The position numbers and the translations under genes are program-made. Shown here piece by piece: positions 15,385-23,470 of a stretch of DNA of 64,000 bases. Numbering within the stretch: the first letter of the stretch is position 1; each line of letters begins with the position of its first letter. The notes below the pieces were generated by a model. The model was given only the letters and a program-made list of their open reading frames with translations, did not search any database and had not been told where the DNA came from. This DNA comes from CAG-1782 sp964418255 (lineage in GTDB: Bacteria; Bacillota; Clostridia; Christensenellales; DTU072), in contig CAYQKV010000010.1 of NCBI GenBank assembly GCA_964418255.1, positions 1-64,000 of the forward strand. Reading direction: 5' to 3'.

Positions 15385-15995
15385 TTAATCAACCCTCTTT
15401 CGCGTAATTTTGTCACTATTCTCTCCGCGGTGACGTTTTTGTCTTCGTCGGGGATTACGGTAACGAACCGTTTCTCGCTCTCGGCTAACTCGCGAAAACC
15501 CTTGTAAACGGCAAGATGAAAAGCGTCGTTTTCCGCTTCGAGCCTGTCGTTTTCTATCACGTTGCCTTTCTGCCGCCGCCAGGAATTGAGCGGGTTCATA
15601 TCGATAAACACCGTCGCGTCGGGAAGACACGTACGCACTGCGTAAAAGTTGAGTTCTTCCACGCGCTCTTTTCCCAGCCCTCTCGCATAACCCTGGTACG
15701 CAATCGAACTGTCGAGATACCTGTCGCAAACCACGATTTTGCCTTCTCTCAATGCGGGAAGGATAAAATTATCGATATGGTCGCACCGCGCCGCCGCAAA
15801 AAGCGAGGCTTCGCACTCCGCGCTCATATCGTCGCGCAAAATGATTTCGCGGAGTTTTTCGGCAAGAACCGACCCGCCCGGCTCGCGGGTAAACACCGCG
15901 TCCTGCCCCGTTTCTTCAAGGTATTTTTTAAGCATCGCAAGCTGCGTGCTCTTTCCCACGCCCTCGCAGCCTTCGAAAGTTATAAATTTAGACAT
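15381..15995 (-). CDS. tmk: Thymidylate kinase
   Basis: A 204-residue dTMP kinase. FEGCEGVGKSTQ is the P-loop (residues 7-18), FTREPGGSVLAEKLR the dTMP-binding DR/E-P motif, and VVCDRYLDSSIAYQGYARGL the DRY motif with substrate contacts. The length matches the family. It is upstream of and overlaps holB by four bases; GAGGAAATT precedes the ATG. It makes dTDP for DNA synthesis. Confidence 0.96.
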   Translation of the reverse strand: MSKFITFEGCEGVGKSTQLAMLKKYLEETGQDAVFTREPGGSVLAEKLREIILRDDMSAECEASLFAAARCDHIDNFILPALREGKIVVCDRYLDSSIAYQGYARGLGKERVEELNFYAVRTCLPDATVFIDMNPLNSWRRQKGNVIENDRLEAENDAFHLAVYKGFRELAESEKRFVTVIPDEDKNVTAERIVTKLRERGLIK

Positions 15996-16009
15996 AATTT
16001 CCTCTGTAA

Positions 16010-17272
16010 TTATTTTAACACAAATATCTTTTCTTTTTCAAGCCCGAATACCGCTTCGCGTAAATTCTCCGAACGAAGCAAAGCTATCTGCTCTTTCGTA
16101 ATAACGTCGTGAGAATAAATAAGCGGAACTCCCGGCGGATAAAATCCGACCTCGCAGTACGCCTTCCTCCCCTCCGCCTCGGATAAATCTATCGCTTCAA
16201 AGTCCCCGCCGAATTCAATCGGGGCCGGGTTAGGGTGGGCTTTGTACGGGAAGTCGAGACAAGTTTGCCTCTCCAAATCCCTTATCCCGTTCACCGCTTC
16301 CGCAAGCGAGACGAGAAATCGGCAATTTTCGCGGTTCGCTATAAATACGACGTCGTTTCCTACCGCAAACTCGGCTACGAACCCTTTATCGAACAAGGCT
16401 TTCTCTACGCTCTTTCCTGCGTACGGAGAGGAGAGAACTATGCGCGTTACGTCGTCGCTTTTCTTTACGAAAAAAGGCGGTTTAATTGCCTCGGCAAAGT
16501 TTTCCGCCGCGGAAATAACTTCGTCAAAGTACCTTTCCCCGTTCTCTTTGTAGTCGATTATCGCCCGTTCAATCGAACAGATTATCGCAAACGACGGAGA
16601 AGTCGAATGAAGTATTTTCCTTGCGAGAGCGCACTTTTCGGCATATTCTTTTTTTACAGCGAGCACGCTTCCGCCCGTCATAACCGGCAAAGTTTTATGC
16701 AGACTAAATGCCGCTAAATCCGCATATTCGGAAGCCGAAACAGGCAGTTTTTTGCCAAACGCAAAATGCGCGCCGTGCGCGGAATCGACGATGATTTTTA
16801 TTCCTTTTTCTCTTAAACGCTTAGAAAGATTGTCAAGCGGCAAAACGTTTCCGAAATAGTCGGGGGAGGTAAAAATCGCGGTTCTTACTCCGCTCGGAAT
16901 TTCCGTTTCGGGCAAAAGTTCGTCGACGTGAAACGCCTTGCAACCGAACACGCGCAAAGCGTTGTAGACAGAACAATGGGTTTTCCCCACTATCAGAAAC
17001 GCCCCGTCGTCTTTGGTTGCGAAAATCGCCTGAAAAATACTTCCCGTCGTCCCCTGCGTGGAAATAAAACAAGCCTCCGCGCCGTAAGCGGAAGCTATGT
17101 TTTTTTCAAGTTCGGAAATATGCGAAATCGGCGACAACAGATTATCCGTGTACGGAAGCTCGGTTACGTCGCATTCCGCCGCGTCAATCGTCAGATTTCC
17201 CGCGTGCGACGGCGTATGAAACCTTATTTTGTCCGCGCAGGCGTGAATCGACCCGATAAGCCCTTCGGTCAA
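16010..17272 (-). CDS. Orn/Lys/Arg decarboxylase family PLP enzyme (YaaO-like)
   Basis: About 420 residues, fold type I PLP enzyme. THCSVYNAL, TSPDYFGNVLP, IVDSAHGAHF (PLP-pyridine Asp) and AFSLHKTLPVMTGG (Schiff-base Lys) follow the Orn/Lys/Arg decarboxylase pattern; the short form without a response-regulator-like wing resembles YaaO. I place the start at TTG 17272, one base after the greA stop, with GGGAGA upstream; the open frame reaches back to 17338 inside greA, but no site supports that start. In B. subtilis yaaO also sits next to tmk. The amino acid substrate is not decided. Confidence 0.85.
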   Translation of the reverse strand: MTEGLIGSIHACADKIRFHTPSHAGNLTIDAAECDVTELPYTDNLLSPISHISELEKNIASAYGAEACFISTQGTTGSIFQAIFATKDDGAFLIVGKTHCSVYNALRVFGCKAFHVDELLPETEIPSGVRTAIFTSPDYFGNVLPLDNLSKRLREKGIKIIVDSAHGAHFAFGKKLPVSASEYADLAAFSLHKTLPVMTGGSVLAVKKEYAEKCALARKILHSTSPSFAIICSIERAIIDYKENGERYFDEVISAAENFAEAIKPPFFVKKSDDVTRIVLSSPYAGKSVEKALFDKGFVAEFAVGNDVVFIANRENCRFLVSLAEAVNGIRDLERQTCLDFPYKAHPNPAPIEFGGDFEAIDLSEAEGRKAYCEVGFYPPGVPLIYSHDVITKEQIALLRSENLREAVFGLEKEKIFVLK

Positions 17273-17273
17273 A

Positions 17274-17753
17274 TTACTCTCCCGTTCTCGTGATTGAGAT
17301 AATGTCGAAAACCATTTCTCCCGAGGGAGTTTTCGCAACTACTTTGTCTCCCGGTTTATGTCCGAGAAGCGCGCGTCCGATGGGGCTCTGGTCGCTTATT
17401 TTGTTTTCGAGTACGTTGCTTTCGAGGGAAGAAACGATTGCGAATTCCGTTTGTTCGTCGAATTTCTCGTCGTAAACTCTCACCGTCGTCCCGATGTTGG
17501 CGTGCGCGTCGTTTATGTCCTGTTCGTTGATTATTTCAACGTCGCTAAGCACGTCTTCCAGTCTTGCAATTTCGATTTCGTTGGCCTCCTGCTCGCTTTT
17601 CGCCGCAGAGTACTCGGCGTTTTCGCTGAGGTCGCCGAATTCCTTAGCCGTCTTTATCGCTTTGGAAATTTCATCTCTTTTTGTTGTTTTGCGTTCTTTG
17701 AGTTCAAGAGTAAGCTCGTCGAATTTCTTTTGCGTAAGAATATTTTTCGCCAT
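17274..17753 (-). CDS. greA: Transcription elongation factor GreA
   Basis: A 159-residue Gre factor. The N-terminal coiled coil has the tip acidic residues in KEFGDLSENAEYSAAK (residues about 38-53), and the C-terminal FKBP-like domain ends in SPIGRALLGHKPGDKVVAKTP. It enters the RNA polymerase secondary channel and stimulates cleavage of backtracked RNA. Its stop is one base from the likely start of the decarboxylase, so they are coupled. Confidence 0.95.
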   Translation of the reverse strand: MAKNILTQKKFDELTLELKERKTTKRDEISKAIKTAKEFGDLSENAEYSAAKSEQEANEIEIARLEDVLSDVEIINEQDINDAHANIGTTVRVYDEKFDEQTEFAIVSSLESNVLENKISDQSPIGRALLGHKPGDKVVAKTPSGEMVFDIISITRTGE

Positions 17754-17906
17754 TTTTTCGTAAAACTCCTTATTTCGTTAAACACGCTTTCGCGCGTTTT
17801 TATTTCTTAGCTATTATATATTATTGTTGAAAATAAGTCAACGGTTAGGCGGCGTTTTCCCCTTTTGCGATATTTTCGCTTAAAGGCGTTCGACTTATTT
17901 TTCCGT

Positions 17907-19814
17907 TTATTTTTCCATAGACGAAAGCCATTCCGCAACGCTTGCGTCGGACGGCATACGCCAGTCTGCGCGCGGAGACAGGGAAACCGACCCGATTTTC
18001 ACTCCGTCGGGCACGCACGAACGCTTGAACTGTTGCGAGAAAAATCGTTTCAAAAATACGCCGAGCCATTTCTTTACCGTCTCTTTATCGTATTTCCCCT
18101 CGAACGTCGCCGTAGCAAGATACAAAATCTTTTCGGGCGGAAACGCGTACCGCGAAAAACAGAACAGAAAAAAGTCGTGCAAATCGTACGGTCCGACCTT
18201 GTCTTCGGTTATCTGCGTTATGTTCTTCCCGTCGGAAGGCAGAAGTTCGGGGCTAATCGGCGTGTCAAGAATATCCCGCAAGGTTTTCTCCGCCGCCCCG
18301 CCGCGCTTCGTCGCTTCGTATGAAACGAGATGTTTTACGAGCGTCTTCGGCACCGAACAGTTTACTCCGTACATCGACATATGGTCGCCGTTGTAAGTCG
18401 CCCAGCCGAGCGCGAGTTCGGACAAATCTCCCGTTCCGATAACCAATCCGCTTCGCCCGTTCGCAAAATCCATAAGAACCTGCGTGCGCTCCCTCGCCTG
18501 CGCGTTTTCATACGTTATATCGTAGGTCCCTTCGGGGTGTTTTATATCGCTCAGATGTCTGTTCACCGACGTGCGGATGGAAATCTTCACGCACTTCGCC
18601 CCGAGTTCTTTCGTGAGTTTCTTTGCGTTCCTTAAAGTCCTGTCGGTGGTCCCGAAACACGGCATTGTGATACCGTAAACCGTAAATTTGCTTCTTTGCT
18701 CGGGCGCAAGAAGTTCTTTCGCTCTTACCGAAACGAGCAAAGCGAGCGCGCTGTCAAGCCCGCCGCTTATTCCGATAACCGCGCACTGCGCGCCCGTATG
18801 AATAAGTCGTTTCGCAAGCGCCTGCGACTGTATGGAAAGTATGAGTTCGAGCCTTGCGTCTCGCCCTTCCCCCTCGGGCACAAATGGTAAGGACGGATAT
18901 TTACGCGTAAGAGTAGTTTCCGCGAAAGAAATATCCGCTTTGATTATGCGATATTCCGTCGCGGGTTCGACGTAGGAAGCGTATTTGGTTCGTTCGTATT
19001 CGAGAAGCGCGACGTCGATTTCCGTCGTCGTAATTCCGTACTCGAAAAGTTTGCTTTCGGCGAGTATTTTACCGTTTTCCGCAATAATGTCGTGCCCCGC
19101 GAACACCATATCCGTCGTGCTCTCTCCCGCCCCCGCGTCGGCGTAGAGATACGCGCAAAAAAGTTTTGCGGATTGCATAGATACGAGCGAACGCCGATAG
19201 TCCGCTTTACCGATGAGCTCGTTGCTTGCGGATAAGTTTACGATTACGTTCGCGCCCGCTTGCGCGTGCGAAACCGACGGCGGGTTCATCACCCATAAAT
19301 CCTCGCATATCTCCGCGGCGATTCTGAGCGACGGCATAGCGTCGCAGGTTATGATGACGTTTTTCCCGAAAAGAGTTCTCTGTCCTATGATTTCCGTTTC
19401 GAAAATACCCTCGGGCGCGGGCGAAAACTGCCTTTTTTCGTAAAATTCATTGTAGTTGGGTAAAAAAGTTTTGGGAATGAGCGCGAGAACCTTCCCGTCG
19501 GATACCGCCGCCGCGACGTTGTAATTGCGCCCCATATAATTAAACGGAAGCCCGACGAACGCAAGCGCGCCGCTTCCCACGGTAAACTCGGCGAACGCTT
19601 TCAATCCCTTTTCCGCCGCTTTAAGAAGCGTTTCGTGATAAAACAGGTCTCCCGCCGTGTATCCCGTAAGACAAAGTTCGGGGAACACAACGATTTTCGC
19701 GCCGCAGTTTACGGCTTTTTGGTAGAGGGACGCTATTTCCGAAACGTTGTAGTCGACGTCCGCAACTTTCAGACGCGGCGTCGCGCAAGCGACTTTGATA
19801 AATCCGTATTTCAT
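17907..19814 (-). CDS. nadE: Glutamine-dependent NAD+ synthetase
   Basis: A 635-residue two-domain enzyme. The N-terminal nitrilase-type glutaminase has the triad in FPELCLTGYTAGD (Glu), LIPKTFLPNYNEF (Lys) and AAEICEDLW (Cys). The C-terminal ammonia-dependent synthetase has the PP-loop GISGGLDSALAL. It converts deamido-NAD, ATP and glutamine to NAD+. The frame is open 90 codons further upstream, but the ATG at 19814 follows GAAGGAG at the proper distance and starts the conserved MKYGFIKVACATP segment. Confidence 0.95.
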   Translation of the reverse strand: MKYGFIKVACATPRLKVADVDYNVSEIASLYQKAVNCGAKIVVFPELCLTGYTAGDLFYHETLLKAAEKGLKAFAEFTVGSGALAFVGLPFNYMGRNYNVAAAVSDGKVLALIPKTFLPNYNEFYEKRQFSPAPEGIFETEIIGQRTLFGKNVIITCDAMPSLRIAAEICEDLWVMNPPSVSHAQAGANVIVNLSASNELIGKADYRRSLVSMQSAKLFCAYLYADAGAGESTTDMVFAGHDIIAENGKILAESKLFEYGITTTEIDVALLEYERTKYASYVEPATEYRIIKADISFAETTLTRKYPSLPFVPEGEGRDARLELILSIQSQALAKRLIHTGAQCAVIGISGGLDSALALLVSVRAKELLAPEQRSKFTVYGITMPCFGTTDRTLRNAKKLTKELGAKCVKISIRTSVNRHLSDIKHPEGTYDITYENAQARERTQVLMDFANGRSGLVIGTGDLSELALGWATYNGDHMSMYGVNCSVPKTLVKHLVSYEATKRGGAAEKTLRDILDTPISPELLPSDGKNITQITEDKVGPYDLHDFFLFCFSRYAFPPEKILYLATATFEGKYDKETVKKWLGVFLKRFFSQQFKRSCVPDGVKIGSVSLSPRADWRMPSDASVAEWLSSMEK

Positions 19815-20127
19815 TATTCTCCTTCGATAAACGCGATAAAATTCAATCTCGAAAACAAGATTTTTATAAAAATCGAATTTATCCGACCTATAATATTTAT
19901 ATTTTGTGAAAATTTTACCACATAAGCGTGCCATAAGCAAACATTTTAATAATTTTTTTATAAAATCGCGGTTCAGCAGAACACAAACCGCGTGACCGGA
20001 CAAAAACAAGCGGAAAGCGAAAAAGAACAAAGAAATTTTTGCGAAAAGAAATTTTTTTGAAAAAGATGAGAAAAAACAGTTCACAGAATCAAAAAAATGC
20101 GGTATTATAATAAGGTAACAACCTTTC

Positions 20128-20203
20128 GGGCAATTGACTCAGCTGGTAGAGTGCCTCCGTCACATGGAGGAAGTCAGGGGTTCGAGTCCCTTATTGCCCA
20201 CCA
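20128..20203 (+). tRNA. tRNA-Val(CAC)
   Basis: A complete 76-base tRNA with encoded CCA. The acceptor GGGCAAT pairs with ATTGCCC, the anticodon stem is CCTCC/GGAGG and the 7-base loop GTCACAT gives anticodon CAC. The T-arm is GGGGTTCGAGTCCC. A TATAAT -10 box lies at 20106-20111. The 313 bases before it (19815-20127) hold nothing else I can support. Confidence 0.93.
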
Positions 20204-20332
20204 AAAATCGGCAAACTCCCTAAGAGCTTTGCCGATTTTACTTATTACCTCTTCACTCTTAACTTTTCACTCTTCACTAATCTTGCCGATTTTTGGAAGT
20301 AATAAGTAAAAGTGAATAGTGAATAAGTATGG
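20198..20332. repeat. tRNA-end/terminator module, unit 1
   Basis: A 135-bp unit from CCACCA at the tRNA-Val end through the terminator and a CACTCTTAACTTTTCACT region to GTATGG. It is repeated at 20460-20594. The unit also has inverted parts (CTTATTAC/GTAATAAG and TTTTCACT/AGTGAA type). Confidence 0.7.
20203..20239 (+). terminator. Terminator of tRNA-Val
   Basis: AAAAATCGGCAAA (20203-20215) pairs with TTTGCCGATTTT (20228-20239), starting at the CCA end. A second complementary arm, TTGCCGATTTTTGG (20283-20296), lies further down and includes the complement of the CCA, so alternative pairing is possible. Confidence 0.8.
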
Positions 20333-20436
20333 TGCGCTTCGCGCTAATGTAATGAAATTTACCGTGACAGGCGTGATAGACGCATCGTGGATGCAAGCAA
20401 ACTATGTTTGCGCAGTGCTTGCCGATACGGCAAGTA

Positions 20437-20465
20437 CGTCGGAGCGAATCCCTCTACCTCCACCA
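20437..20465 (+). pseudogene. Orphan 3' end of a tRNA
   Basis: CGAATCCCTCTACCTCCACCA looks like the T-loop, T-stem 3' strand, acceptor 3' strand and CCA of a tRNA, but no matching 5' half (GGAGGTA) precedes it. It differs from tRNA-Val at 20128, so it is a remnant of another tRNA gene joined to the same type of terminator module. The call is by eye. Confidence 0.45.
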
Positions 20466-20594
20466 AAAATCGGCAAATTTCGTAAGAGGTTTGCCGATTT
20501 TACTTATTACCTCTTCACTCTTAACTTTTCACTCTTCACTAATCTTGTCGATTTTTGGAAGTAATAGGTAAAAGTGAATAGTGAAGAAGTATGG
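20460..20594. repeat. tRNA-end/terminator module, unit 2
   Basis: Second copy of the 135-bp unit, offset 262 bp from unit 1, again beginning at a CCACCA tRNA end. The terminator hairpin (20465-20501) is intact. Between the units lie about 105 bp without a gene; 20204-20697 contains only these repeats and the tRNA remnant. Confidence 0.7.
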
Positions 20595-20697
20595 ATAAGT
20601 AAAACAATATCCGATTGCCTTATCTCAAACCTTGCTAAACTTTGCCTTTTATGTCATAATTTGTATACCGATATTAAAATAATAAAGCGAGAGCACA

Positions 20698-21357
20698 GTG
20701 TTTGACGAAATTATAAAGTACAAAAAGCCCATTCCGCAATCGTTGATAAATTACGGATTCGTTTATGACGGAAGTTGTTATCTGTTCCGCACCGAAATTC
20801 GAAACGGTGAATTCGAACTTACCGTAATAATCACCGATAGCGGCAACGTCGATACAAAGTTGGTTGAGAAAAACGGCGAAGAATACGTCTTGTATAAGAC
20901 TTCCGCCGTCGGCTCTTTCGTCGGAGAAATCCGCGCTTTAATCAATTCGGTAATATCCGACGTCGTCGAAAAGTGTTTCGGTCTCTCCGTTTTCAAAAGC
21001 AGGCAGTCGCAAACAGTAATCGATTTTATCCGAAACAAATTCGGGGACGAACCCGAGTATCTATGGGAAAAATTCCCGAATAACGCGGTTTTTCGCAGAA
21101 AAGAAAACCGAAAATGGTACGTCGCCATTCTTACCGTCGAGGGCAATAAACTCGGTCTCGACTCCGACGCCGTCGAGGAAATCATCGACTTACGAATGAA
21201 CCCGACAAACGCGCAAGAACTTCTTGCAAGAGAAAACTATTTCCCCGGTTGGCATATGAATAAAAAAAGTTGGTACACCTTAGTTCTCAACGAAAGCCTC
21301 CCCGACGACGAAATAAAACAAAGAATAACCGAAAGTTATAATTTAGCGAAAAAGTAA
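20698..21357 (+). CDS. MmcQ/YjbR family protein
   Basis: A 219-residue protein. The C-terminal half (about 110-219) matches the YjbR/MmcQ fold: YLWEKFPNNAVFRRKENRKWYVAI, EIIDLRMNPTNAQELL, and the closing YFPGWHMNKKSWYTLVL ... ITESYNLAKK. The N-terminal 100 residues are an extra strand-rich segment common in larger family members. The fold resembles DNA-binding CyaY-like proteins, but the biological role is unknown. The start is GTG 20698 with a weak GCGAGAG site. It stands alone after the tRNA module. Confidence 0.82.
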   Translation: MFDEIIKYKKPIPQSLINYGFVYDGSCYLFRTEIRNGEFELTVIITDSGNVDTKLVEKNGEEYVLYKTSAVGSFVGEIRALINSVISDVVEKCFGLSVFKSRQSQTVIDFIRNKFGDEPEYLWEKFPNNAVFRRKENRKWYVAILTVEGNKLGLDSDAVEEIIDLRMNPTNAQELLARENYFPGWHMNKKSWYTLVLNESLPDDEIKQRITESYNLAKK

Positions 21358-21385
21358 AACCCGTACCCCGAGAAAGAAATTATTG

Positions 21386-21442
21386 TTTATCGATAAATTT
21401 TATAGAAAAATTATTGACAAACGATAATTTTTTCGTTACCAT
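21386..21442 (+). promoter_or_regulatory. Promoter and palindrome before DUF2975/XRE pair
   Basis: A TTGACA box (21414-21419) with TACCAT (21437-21442) at 17-bp spacing precedes the DUF2975 gene. A perfect 12-bp palindrome TTTATCGATAAA (21386-21397) lies just upstream and a related AACGATAATT inside the spacer. These could be operators for the XRE protein encoded by the second gene. Confidence 0.5.
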
Positions 21443-21472
21443 ATAGAAAACGAACCCATAGGAGGCAACAAT

Positions 21473-21964
21473 ATGGAAACGAAAAATAAAATTCTGAAAA
21501 CGGCAAAGGTTTGTTATATCGTATCGAAAGTTCTTTATATACTGAGTTTTGCAGTATGCACGATATTTATCGCGTTGGCAATCGCTTTATCTTTAACGCA
21601 CGCAATCGAGAGTCTGTCCGTTGCTGAGACGGCTATTCTTTTCTCGACGTTCGCGCTCTATTCGTTTATGAGCATAGGTTTACTCTGGAACGTAGAAGGA
21701 ATTTTCAAGAGCATCGGAGACGCGCAATCCCCGTTCGGCGAGCGCATAAGTCATTATCTTAAAAAAATTGCCGTGTTCACGATACTTCTCTCTACCGTTC
21801 CCGCTCTTGTCGGGTCAACCGTTATGCGGGCGGTCTGTCCCGAAACCGAACTCGTATTCCCCGTATCTTTCGGCGGCATTATCGCGGGAATTGTGTTATT
21901 ATTATTGGGAATGTTCTTCAAATACGGCAAGGAACTGCAAAAAAACGACGACGAAACGCTATGA
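21473..21964 (+). CDS. DUF2975-type membrane protein
   Basis: A 163-residue protein with four membrane segments (about 12-40, 55-75, 96-118, 128-148) and a charged C-terminus. Size, topology and its ATGA overlap with a YozG-like XRE gene match the DUF2975 family, which is almost always encoded with such a regulator. Function is not known; a membrane partner for the regulator is a reasonable inference. AGGAGG precedes the ATG. Confidence 0.75.
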   Translation: METKNKILKTAKVCYIVSKVLYILSFAVCTIFIALAIALSLTHAIESLSVAETAILFSTFALYSFMSIGLLWNVEGIFKSIGDAQSPFGERISHYLKKIAVFTILLSTVPALVGSTVMRAVCPETELVFPVSFGGIIAGIVLLLLGMFFKYGKELQKNDDETL

Positions 21965-22182
21965 TAATATTAAAATTAAATAAAGTAATGAAAGAAAAAG
22001 GGGTCAAATTAAAAGACCTCGCGGAAAAAATCGGCTTGACGGACGCAAACCTGTCGAACATAAAAACGGGCAAAATATCCGCCATCCGTTTTTCCACCCT
22101 CAATTCTTTATGCAAGGAGTTAAACTGTCAGCCCGCCGATATTCTCGAATACGTCCCGGACGAAAATATGGAAACGAACTGA
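21961..22182 (+). CDS. YozG-like XRE regulator
   Basis: A 73-residue HTH protein. LKDLAEKIGLTDANLSNIKTG (about 17-37) is the HTH, followed by RFSTLNSLCKELNCQPADIL, the standard ending of this short family. It overlaps the DUF2975 gene by four bases. It probably controls its own operon and possibly the ABC transporter gene that follows at 22289. Confidence 0.88.
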   Translation: MIILKLNKVMKEKGVKLKDLAEKIGLTDANLSNIKTGKISAIRFSTLNSLCKELNCQPADILEYVPDENMETN

Positions 22183-22288
22183 ATAAACTCAGCCACAGCG
22201 GCATTTAGCGATTTTCCTATTTGTATATATATAAATAATGTGTTAATATACACAATATATCCCTATATATGCGCAAGGAGAAATAAAA

Positions 22289-23470
22289 ATGTCGGAAAAC
22301 GAAAACGCCTATACGGCGAGCTCGAACCACAACGCTCTGCCTGACGGAATGTTGGAAGTAAGACATATCAAAAAAGAATATAAAACCAAAAACGGCGCCG
22401 TAACCAAGGCTTTGGACGACGTATCCCTCAATTTCCCCGAAAACGGAATGGTTTTTATACTCGGTAAATCGGGCAGCGGCAAGTCGACGCTATTAAACGT
22501 GTGCGGCGGGCTTGACCGTATGGACTCGGGCGAAATAATCATAAAAGGCAAAAGCAGCAAAGACTTCTCGACGCAGGACTTCGACAGCTACCGAAACACC
22601 TACGTCGGCTTTGTATTTCAGGAATACAACATCCTCAACGAGTTCACCGTAGAACAGAACATCGCTCTCGCTTTGGAGTTGCAAAACAAAAAACCGACCA
22701 AAGCGGTTATAGAAAAGATTCTTGCCGACGTCGACCTTACGAATTTTGCCTCGCGCAGACCCAACACGCTGTCGGGCGGGCAGAAGCAGCGCGTGGCAAT
22801 AGCGCGTGCGCTTGTCAAGGAACCGGAAATCATTATGGCAGACGAGCCGACGGGCGCGCTTGACAGTAAAACCGGTCAGCAAGTATTCGACACTCTCAAA
22901 AAACTTTCCGAAAACAAGCTCGTAATCGTTATTTCTCACGACCGTGATTTTGCGGAACAGTACGGCGACCGCATTATCGAGCTTAAAGACGGCAAAATTA
23001 TTTCCGACCAGACGCGCGCTACCGAAGGCGAAGGCGCAAAAAACGTGCGTTTTTACGGCACGGACACCGTCACGGTAAGCAACGGCGCGGAAATTACCGA
23101 CGCGGAACTTGAAAGCATACGCGATTTTTTATCTAAATCCGGCGGTTCGGCCGTCATATCCACTTCGCGCGAAAAAATAGCTAAGTTCAAGGAAGACCGT
23201 CCCGAAATAAGCGTAGGCACGTTCGAAAACATCAAGGAACAGCCCGCACTCAAACAGTACGCGCCGCAAAAACTCATACGCTCGCACCTGCCCGTAAAAC
23301 ACGCCGTAAAAATGGGCGCGGGGAGTCTGAAAACCAAGCCCGTAAGACTTATGTTTACCATATTCCTTTCGGTTATAGCGTTTGTATTGTTCGGGCTTGC
23401 GTCCACTTTAATGCTGTTCGACGAGCACAGCGTGCGCGTGCAGACGTATAGGGACGCGCATATCGACTAG
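22289..23470 (+). CDS. ABC transporter ATPase plus permease N-terminus (cut by TAG)
   Basis: A 393-residue product. Residues about 15-240 are a LolD/MacB-type ATPase: GKSGSGKSTLLNVCGG (Walker A), LSGGQKQRVAIARAL (signature), IMADEPTGALDSKTG (Walker B/D-loop). After a linker, the first permease helix follows (LMFTIFLSVIAFVLFGLASTLML, about 350-372). The frame then ends at TAG 23468-23470 just after that helix, although the same frame continues as the rest of the permease to 25543. The intact gene would encode about 1,084 residues. GCAAGGAG precedes the ATG. Confidence 0.85.
   Translation: MSENENAYTASSNHNALPDGMLEVRHIKKEYKTKNGAVTKALDDVSLNFPENGMVFILGKSGSGKSTLLNVCGGLDRMDSGEIIIKGKSSKDFSTQDFDSYRNTYVGFVFQEYNILNEFTVEQNIALALELQNKKPTKAVIEKILADVDLTNFASRRPNTLSGGQKQRVAIARALVKEPEIIMADEPTGALDSKTGQQVFDTLKKLSENKLVIVISHDRDFAEQYGDRIIELKDGKIISDQTRATEGEGAKNVRFYGTDTVTVSNGAEITDAELESIRDFLSKSGGSAVISTSREKIAKFKEDRPEISVGTFENIKEQPALKQYAPQKLIRSHLPVKHAVKMGAGSLKTKPVRLMFTIFLSVIAFVLFGLASTLMLFDEHSVRVQTYRDAHID

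Noticed and set aside
22236..22257. TGTGT/ACACA inverted repeat as an operator before the ABC gene
   Set aside because: Only five-base arms in very AT-rich sequence; could be chance.
23468..23470. Genome-wide recoding of TAG as an amino acid
   Set aside because: pyrG, the ferredoxin gene and others end at TAG at their normal family length, so TAG is a working stop here.
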